Assembly (NCBI GenBank): GCA_902805545.1
Contig: CADCTD010000078.1
Span: 1-62,583 of the forward strand
Source of the DNA: an uncultured Craurococcus sp.
GTDB taxonomy: Bacteria; Pseudomonadota; Alphaproteobacteria; Acetobacterales; Acetobacteraceae
Direction: 5' to 3'
DNA: 62,583 nt
Under the pieces are notes generated by a model that was not told the DNA's origin, searched no databases, and was given only the letters and a program-made list of their open reading frames with translations. Of the stretch, positions 57,935-62,583 are shown one piece after another. Within the stretch, counting starts at the first letter, position 1; every line of letters begins with the position of its first letter. The translations under genes were made by a program, and so were the position numbers.

Positions 57935-59040
57935 AGGTCGCTCTCGTCCATGAATGGCTCGACAGCTATGCCGGCTCGGAGCGCGTGCTGGAGCAGCTGC
58001 TGCTGGTCTGGCCCGAGGCCGATATCTTCGCCGTCTGCGACTTCCTGCCGGAGGCGGAGCGCGGCTTCCTCCGCGGCAGGCGCGTCACGACGAGCTTCAT
58101 CCAGCGACTGCCCCTCGCCCGGCGGATGTTCCGCAACTATCTCGGGCTGATGCCGCTGGCGATCGAGCAGCTCGACCTCTCGGGCTACGACCTCGTGGTG
58201 TCCTCCTCCCATGCCGTGGCGAAGGGCGTGCTGACCGGGCCGGGGCAGCTCCATGTCAGCTACATCCACAGCCCGATGCGCTATGCCTGGGACCTGCAGC
58301 ACCAGTATCTCCGCCAGGCGCGGCTCGAGACCGGGCTGAAGGGCGCCTACACGCGCTGGCTGCTGCACCGCCTCCGCCTCTGGGACCGCAGCTCGGCGGC
58401 GGGCGTCGACAGCCTGGTCGCCAACAGCAGCTACATCGCCGATCGCATCCGGAAGGTCTGGCGGCGCGAGGCGGCGGTGGTCCATCCGCCCGTCGACGTC
58501 GCGCGCTTCGGCCTCGGGACTGCACCGCGCGGCGGGCACTACCTGCTGGCCTCGCGCATGGTGCCCTACAAGCGCGTGGAGCTGGTGGTGGAGGCCTTCC
58601 GCCGCATGCCGGAGCGACGGCTGGTGGTGACGGGCGACGGCCCCTCGGAGCCACTGGTGCGCGCGGCGGCGCAGGGCGCCCCGAACATCGAGCTGCGCGG
58701 CCGCGTGCCGCAGGCGGAGCTCATCGCGCTGACCCAGACGGCCCGGGCCTTCGTGTTCGCAGCCGAGGAGGATTTCGGCATCGCCATGGTGGAGGCGCAG
58801 GCCTGCGGCACGCCGCTGATCGCCTTCGGTCGCGGCGGCGCCCGCGACATCGTGCAGGAGGGGCGGACGGGCCTGCTCTTTCCCGAGCAAAGCGCCGAGG
58901 CGGTGATCGCGGCCGTCGAGCGCTTCGAGGCGCTGCCCTCGCCCATCGCGCCCGAGGCGTGCCGCGCCAATGCGCTGCGCTTCTCGGAAGAGGCTTTCCG
59001 CGCCGCGATCCGCGCGCATGTGGAGGCGCTGCTGCCGTGA
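57931..59040 (+). CDS. Glycosyltransferase, GT4 family
   Basis: A 369-residue GT-B enzyme. The N-terminus VALVHEWLDSYAGSERVLEQ and the middle HVSYIHSPMRYAWDLQHQY are hallmarks of a widespread GT4 subgroup in capsule and exopolysaccharide clusters. ASRMVPYKRVELVVEAF and AAEEDFGIAMVEAQACGTPL form the donor site. Translation starts at GTG 57931, overlapping the previous stop. Sugar specificity unknown. Confidence 0.92.
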   Translation: MKVALVHEWLDSYAGSERVLEQLLLVWPEADIFAVCDFLPEAERGFLRGRRVTTSFIQRLPLARRMFRNYLGLMPLAIEQLDLSGYDLVVSSSHAVAKGVLTGPGQLHVSYIHSPMRYAWDLQHQYLRQARLETGLKGAYTRWLLHRLRLWDRSSAAGVDSLVANSSYIADRIRKVWRREAAVVHPPVDVARFGLGTAPRGGHYLLASRMVPYKRVELVVEAFRRMPERRLVVTGDGPSEPLVRAAAQGAPNIELRGRVPQAELIALTQTARAFVFAAEEDFGIAMVEAQACGTPLIAFGRGGARDIVQEGRTGLLFPEQSAEAVIAAVERFEALPSPIAPEACRANALRFSEEAFRAAIRAHVEALLP

Positions 59041-59915
59041 GCTTCTCCCTCGTCGTGGCGACGCGCGGACGGGATGCCGAGCTGGCCGCGCTGTTCGACA
59101 GCCTGCTCGCGCAGGGCCGCAGCGATGTCGAGGTGATCGTCGTCGACCAGAACGCGGATGAGCGGCTCGCGCCGGTCATCGCCGCCTATGAGGGGCGGCT
59201 GCCGCTCCTCTGGCGCCGCTCCGCCGTCGCCAATGCCTGCCATGCGCGCAATCTCGGCCTCGGCCTGGCGCGGGGCGAGATCGTCGGCTTCCCGGATGAC
59301 GATTGCACCTACCCGCCCGGGCTGCTCGACCCCGTATCGGCCGCCTTCGCGGCCGACCCGGCACTCGCCGTGCTGACCGGGCCGGCGGCCTCGCCGGAGG
59401 GCGGGCTCGGCTCCGGCCGCTGGCGGGCGGAGGCGGGGGCGATCACCGCGGCCAATGTCTGGACCAGCGTGATCGAGTTCAACCTCTTCCTGCGGCGGGA
59501 GGTCGCGCTCGCCATGGGCGGCTTCGACGAGCGGCTTGGCCCCGGCACGCCTTACGGCTCGGCCGAGGGCAACGACCTGGTGCTGCGCGCCATCCGCGCC
59601 GGCCATGCGGCGCGCTACGAGCCGGGGCAGCTCGTCATCCATCCCGACAAGCGGCTGACGCCGGTCGCGGTGGAGCGGGCGGCGCTCTATGGGCGCGGCC
59701 TCGGCTTCGTGCTGCGCCGGCATGCGGTGCCGGCGGGGGTCTGGCTGCCCTTCTTCGTCAGGCCGCTGGGCGGTGCGCTGCTCGGCCTGGCACGCGGCCG
59801 GGCGCTGGCGGCGCGCTACTACTGGGCGACGCTGCGCGGCCGCCTCGCGGGCTTCGCCGCCCCGGGCCCGGCGGAGGGACTGCCGCTCGCCCCGATGGCG
59901 GAGGCGCCGCGATGA
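59037..59915 (+). CDS. Glycosyltransferase, GT2 family
   Basis: A 292-residue GT-A enzyme. SLVVATRGRDAELAALFDSL opens the nucleotide-binding fold, and FPDDDCTYPPGLL carries the DxD-type metal site. The acceptor half contains GTPYGSAEGNDLVLRAIRAG. A hydrophobic C-terminal segment (WLPFFVRPLGGALLGLARG) could lie on the membrane. It starts at GTG 59037, overlapping the previous stop by four bases. Confidence 0.9.
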   Translation: MSFSLVVATRGRDAELAALFDSLLAQGRSDVEVIVVDQNADERLAPVIAAYEGRLPLLWRRSAVANACHARNLGLGLARGEIVGFPDDDCTYPPGLLDPVSAAFAADPALAVLTGPAASPEGGLGSGRWRAEAGAITAANVWTSVIEFNLFLRREVALAMGGFDERLGPGTPYGSAEGNDLVLRAIRAGHAARYEPGQLVIHPDKRLTPVAVERAALYGRGLGFVLRRHAVPAGVWLPFFVRPLGGALLGLARGRALAARYYWATLRGRLAGFAAPGPAEGLPLAPMAEAPR

Positions 59916-60775
59916 GGCTCGGCATCGGCATCGCCACGCGCGGCCGCCCGGCGATTCTTGCCGAGGTGCTGCGCGACCTCGCCCGCCAGACCCGCCCAGC
60001 GGACCGCATCCTCGTCTGCCATGCGACGCCCGAGGATGTCGGCGAGCCGCTGCCGGGGGTGGAGTACCTCACCGCGCCCGCCGGCCTGCCGCGCCAGCGC
60101 AACGCCATCATGGACCGCGCCGCGGATTGCGACATCCTGCTCTTCCTCGACGACGACTTCCTCGCGGCGCCCGACTATTGCGCGGCGACCGAGGCGGTCT
60201 TCGCCGCGCGATCCGAAGTGGTGGTGACGACGGGCACCGTCATCGCCGACGGCGCCAACGGGCCTGGCTATTCCGTCGCCGAGGGCCGCGCGCTGCTCGC
60301 CGCCGATGCGCCGCCCGCCGACCGGATGGCGGCGCGGCCGCATTTCAATGGCTATGGCTGCAACATGGCCTTCCGCATGGCCGTCGTGCGCGCGCAGGGC
60401 ATCCGCGTCGACGAGGCGCTGCCGGCCTATGCCTGGTACGAGGATCTCGACGTGACGCGGCTGCTCGGCCGGCATGGCGCCATCCTTCGCCTGGAGGGCG
60501 CGCGCGGCGTGCATCTCGGCGCCAAGGTCGGGCGGAGCCCCGGGCTCCGGCTCGGCTACTCGCAGATCGCAAACCCCGTCTACCTCGCCCGCAAGGGCAC
60601 CTATCCCTGGAACCGGGCCTTGCGCAGCATGGCGCGGCACTGGGCGATGAACCTCGCCCGCAGCCCCTTCCCCGAACCCTGGGCGGATCGCCGGGGGCGC
60701 TTCCGCGGCAACATGCTGGCGCTCGGCGACCTGCTGCGCGGCCGGCTCAGCCCGGGCCGGATCGAGGAGCTCTAG
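59912..60775 (+). CDS. Glycosyltransferase, GT2 family
   Basis: A 287-residue GT-A enzyme. GIATRGRPAILAEVLRDLA at the N-terminus, LPRQRNAIMDRA and LLFLDDDFLAAPDY (DxD site) define it, with NGYGCNMAFRMAVV and the base-like YEDLDVTRLLGRHGA in the acceptor half. It overlaps the preceding GT2 by four bases (ATGA) and ends three bases before the YdcF gene. Donor and acceptor unknown. Confidence 0.91.
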   Translation: MRLGIGIATRGRPAILAEVLRDLARQTRPADRILVCHATPEDVGEPLPGVEYLTAPAGLPRQRNAIMDRAADCDILLFLDDDFLAAPDYCAATEAVFAARSEVVVTTGTVIADGANGPGYSVAEGRALLAADAPPADRMAARPHFNGYGCNMAFRMAVVRAQGIRVDEALPAYAWYEDLDVTRLLGRHGAILRLEGARGVHLGAKVGRSPGLRLGYSQIANPVYLARKGTYPWNRALRSMARHWAMNLARSPFPEPWADRRGRFRGNMLALGDLLRGRLSPGRIEEL

Positions 60776-60778
60776 GTC

Positions 60779-61579
60779 GTGGAGGACGTGACCTACATCC
60801 TGTCGAAGGTGCTGTGGTTCCCGGCGCGGCCGGGCAACGCGGCCCTGCTGCTGATCGCCATCGGCCTCGCCCTGCTCTGGCGGGGACGGCGCTGGGGGCG
60901 CTGGCCGGCGCTCGCGGGCCTTGGCTTCTTCCTCGCGCTGATCGCGCTGCCGATGCACCAATGGGTCCAGGCGACGCTCGAGGATCGCTTCGCCCGCCCG
61001 GCGCGGGAGCCGGCGCATATCGACGGCATCATCGTGCTCGGCGGCGCGGTCGAGCAGAACCTGACCGAGGCGCGCGGCATCCCGGCGCTGAACGGCGCAG
61101 CGGAGCGGATGACGGAGCCAGTCGCCCTGCTGCGCCGCCACCCGGAGGCGCGCCTCGTCTTCACCGGCGGCCAGGGCTCGCTGGTGCATGGCGGCACGAC
61201 GGAGGCGGATGTGGCGGCGCGGCTCTGGCGCGACCTCGGCGTGCCGGCGGACCGGATGCTGCTGGAGCGGGAGGCGCGCAACACCTGGGAGAACGCGACC
61301 CTCACCCTGAAGCTCCTGCAGCCGAAGCCGGGCGAGACCTGGCTGCTCGTCACCTCGGCGAGCCACATGCCGCGGTCGGTGGGCGTCTTCCGCAAGGCGG
61401 GCTGGACGGAAATCATTCCCTGGCCGGTCAACTACCGCACCGGCCGGACGCTCGCCGCACAGACGGATGCCTCCTTCCCCGACCGGCTGCGCGAATTCGA
61501 GTGGAGCGTCCGCGAATGGGTCGGGCTCGTCGCCTATCACCTCATGGGGCGGACGGATGCCGTCTTCCCCGCGCCGTGA
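60779..61579 (+). CDS. YdcF/ElyC family protein (DUF218)
   Basis: A 266-residue inner-membrane protein with two N-terminal helices (about 20-34 and 42-58) and a DUF218 domain. GIIVLGGAVEQN, VFTGGQGSL, LEREARNTWENATLTLKLL and LVTSASHMPRSVGVF are the family motifs. DUF218 members such as ElyC affect envelope polysaccharide and undecaprenyl carrier metabolism in E. coli, which fits the end of an exopolysaccharide operon. The start is GTG 60779, three bases after the GT2 stop. Confidence 0.9.
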   Translation: MEDVTYILSKVLWFPARPGNAALLLIAIGLALLWRGRRWGRWPALAGLGFFLALIALPMHQWVQATLEDRFARPAREPAHIDGIIVLGGAVEQNLTEARGIPALNGAAERMTEPVALLRRHPEARLVFTGGQGSLVHGGTTEADVAARLWRDLGVPADRMLLEREARNTWENATLTLKLLQPKPGETWLLVTSASHMPRSVGVFRKAGWTEIIPWPVNYRTGRTLAAQTDASFPDRLREFEWSVREWVGLVAYHLMGRTDAVFPAP

Positions 61580-61685
61580 AGCCTGGACCATGAGCCGCGA
61601 TCCCCGGGCGGCTGGCCGTGGTCTCACCGGCTGCCGCGTCGCGTGAGTCATGCCCCCGGCCGTGACGGCCCCCGGCGATCCTGCT

Positions 61686-61859
61686 CTAGCGCCGCCAGGC
61701 CTGGACGAGGACCGAGAGGTAGCGTGGATCGGGGACGGGGCCGGCGAGGCCGATATCCTCCCGCAAATGCGCCTCCTGGGGCTGCGCCGCGAGGTCGAGC
61801 CAGCGCTGGCGCATCATCGCCCAGAGCCCGGGCCGCTCGTTCACTGCCTGCATCTCCAT
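61686..61859 (-). CDS. Small protein (57 aa), hypothetical
   Basis: A frame of 57 codons with a mid-section MMRQRWLDLAAQPQEAHLRED followed by IGL. HLREDIGL recalls the end of small DUF1127-type proteins, but the Arg-rich core of that family is missing. AGGA lies 2 bases before ATG 61859 and 8 bases before the in-frame ATG 61853, so the later start is also possible. It is an isolated gene between the exopolysaccharide cluster and the sigma factor, with nothing else seen in the flanks 61580-61685 and 61860-62152 except a GCAACG/CGTTGC inverted repeat at 61952-61972. Confidence 0.45.
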   Translation of the reverse strand: MEMQAVNERPGLWAMMRQRWLDLAAQPQEAHLREDIGLAGPVPDPRYLSVLVQAWRR

Positions 61860-62152
61860 CTTCCTGCACACCATCCAAATCGATTGGCCCATCCTGGCGG
61901 CACCGCGTCGCAGGCCGATCCCGTTTCGTCGCCTTTGTCACGGGATGCGCCGCAACGGACGCGCTGCGTTGCTTGCCCGGCTGGATTCCGATGCGGTAAC
62001 CCCGCGGCCATGACGCGCCATGCGGAGGGGACGGGTTTCGCACCGTGGGTTGGCGGCCACCATGCCGTATCACCCGCGAAAACCCGATGCCCATGCTCCT
62101 CGCCCTCACCCTCCCTCGGCTGGCGCCCGGCGCGACGCCCGCGCCGCGCCCG

Positions 62153-62583
62153 ATGACCGACCCGGCCTCGAGCGATGCGGCGCTGATGGCGCTCGCCGGC
62201 GACGGCGACCGCGCGGCCTTCAACCTGCTGGTCGGCCGGCATGGCGAGCGGGCGCTGCGGGTCGCGCTCCGCATCCTCGGCGATGCGGCGGAGGCGGAGG
62301 AGGTGGCGCAGGAGGCCTTCCTCCGCGCCTGGCAGGCGGCGGCCGCCTTCGACCCCGCGCGGGCGCGCTTCACCACCTGGCTGCACCGCATCGTCGTCAA
62401 CCTGGCGATCGACCGCATCCGGCGGCGGGCCGGGGCACCCTCGGCCGGGCTGGAAGCGGCGTCGGCCCTGGCCGACCCGAACCCCGGACCGGAGGCGGAT
62501 GCCGAGGCCGCCGAGGCGCGGGCGGCGCTGGCCGCGGCGCTCGGGGCGCTGCCGCCGCGCCAGCGCGCCGCCATCGCGCTCGC
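62153..62583 (+). CDS. ECF-type RNA polymerase sigma factor (3' end outside window)
   Basis: The first 143 residues of a sigma-70 family ECF factor. Region 2 is complete: AFNLLVGRHGERALRVALRI, AEEVAQEAFLRAWQ and FTTWLHRIVVNLAIDRIRRR (the region 2.4 end). Region 4 begins with ALGALPPRQRAAIAL at the window edge. It resembles RpoE/SigW-like factors used for envelope stress. ATG 62153 fits the family's usual start; an in-frame ATG at 62093 would add 20 Pro/Leu-rich residues. No Shine-Dalgarno is clear for either. An anti-sigma factor would be expected just beyond the edge. Confidence 0.88.
   Translation, partial: MTDPASSDAALMALAGDGDRAAFNLLVGRHGERALRVALRILGDAAEAEEVAQEAFLRAWQAAAAFDPARARFTTWLHRIVVNLAIDRIRRRAGAPSAGLEAASALADPNPGPEADAEAAEARAALAAALGALPPRQRAAIAL

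Noticed and set aside
1-62583. CRISPR arrays, tRNA/rRNA genes, insertion sequences, prophage or integration sites
   Set aside because: I looked in the intergenic gaps on both strands and saw no regularly spaced repeats, no cloverleaf, no transposase or integrase, and no terminal inverted repeats. A tRNAscan/Infernal run would settle the RNA part.

Overview
The window comes from a very GC-rich alphaproteobacterium, most likely an aerobic member of the Acetobacteraceae (Roseomonas-like). The evidence is a fused SecDF, GapR, DUF1244, an ArgC of the short type, homospermidine synthase, an LpxB gene, many Bug/tripartite tricarboxylate transporter genes, and GTGA/ATGA/TGATG gene overlaps throughout. 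It reads as ordinary chromosome: I see no tRNA, rRNA, insertion sequence, prophage or CRISPR array. This assignment is inference from gene content, not from a database search.

Layout. 1-4060 (minus): a C3 kinase module of glycerate 2-kinase, pyruvate kinase and dihydroxyacetone kinase; the pyruvate kinase carries an in-frame N-terminal YdaS/Cro-like helix-turn-helix. 4131-4809: DUF1244 and GapR. 4970-5716: wreck of a hybrid sensor kinase. 5720-9270: a Zur-type regulator with small downstream genes, divergent from hisI, a COG0523 (CobW/ZNG) metallochaperone GTPase and a GNAT, which suggests a zinc-homeostasis divergon. 9267-12738: C-N hydrolase, LpxB, GNAT and a Gfo/Idh/MocA oxidoreductase. 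12795-15404: a LOV-PAS-GAF hybrid histidine kinase with a canonical photoactive LOV cysteine. 15697-19344: SecDF and an EAL protein with a degenerate loop 6. 19426-22562: iron-containing alcohol dehydrogenase and three tandem related lipoproteins of unknown function.

22651-28369: ketopantoate-reductase-like protein and an AAE3/Pcs60-type acyl-CoA ligase, divergent from a complete tripartite tricarboxylate transporter (TctC-TctB-TctA). 28413-30993: gamma carbonic anhydrase, ArgC, and the rplM-rpsI ribosomal operon with a clear promoter and terminator. 31170-35722: Bug protein, IlvD/Edd sugar-acid dehydratase, M20 amidohydrolase and GST. 35840-36161: an EAL-domain remnant. 36193-40480: polyamine genes (NIPSNAP, agmatinase-like, ornithine decarboxylase, homospermidine synthase); the decarboxylase is preceded by a structured leader with a 16-codon leader ORF. 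40481-46577: two glycosyltransferases, two uncharacterised proteins, LysR and a tautomerase. 46630-53786: hydroxy-acid oxidase, MFS transporter, and acyl-CoA catabolism genes (CoA transferase, HMG-CoA-lyase-like, crotonase-like, L-2-hydroxyglutarate-oxidase-like). 54520-61579: an exopolysaccharide cluster (priming transferase, flippase, two GT4, two GT2, YdcF). The window ends inside an ECF sigma factor.

Most notable observations: the HTH-pyruvate kinase fusion, the ornithine decarboxylase leader with a GCAA-capped hairpin and leader peptide, the tandem lipoprotein family, the palindrome abutting the hisI start codon in the Zur divergon, and the two unrecognised proteins embedded with glycosyltransferases.
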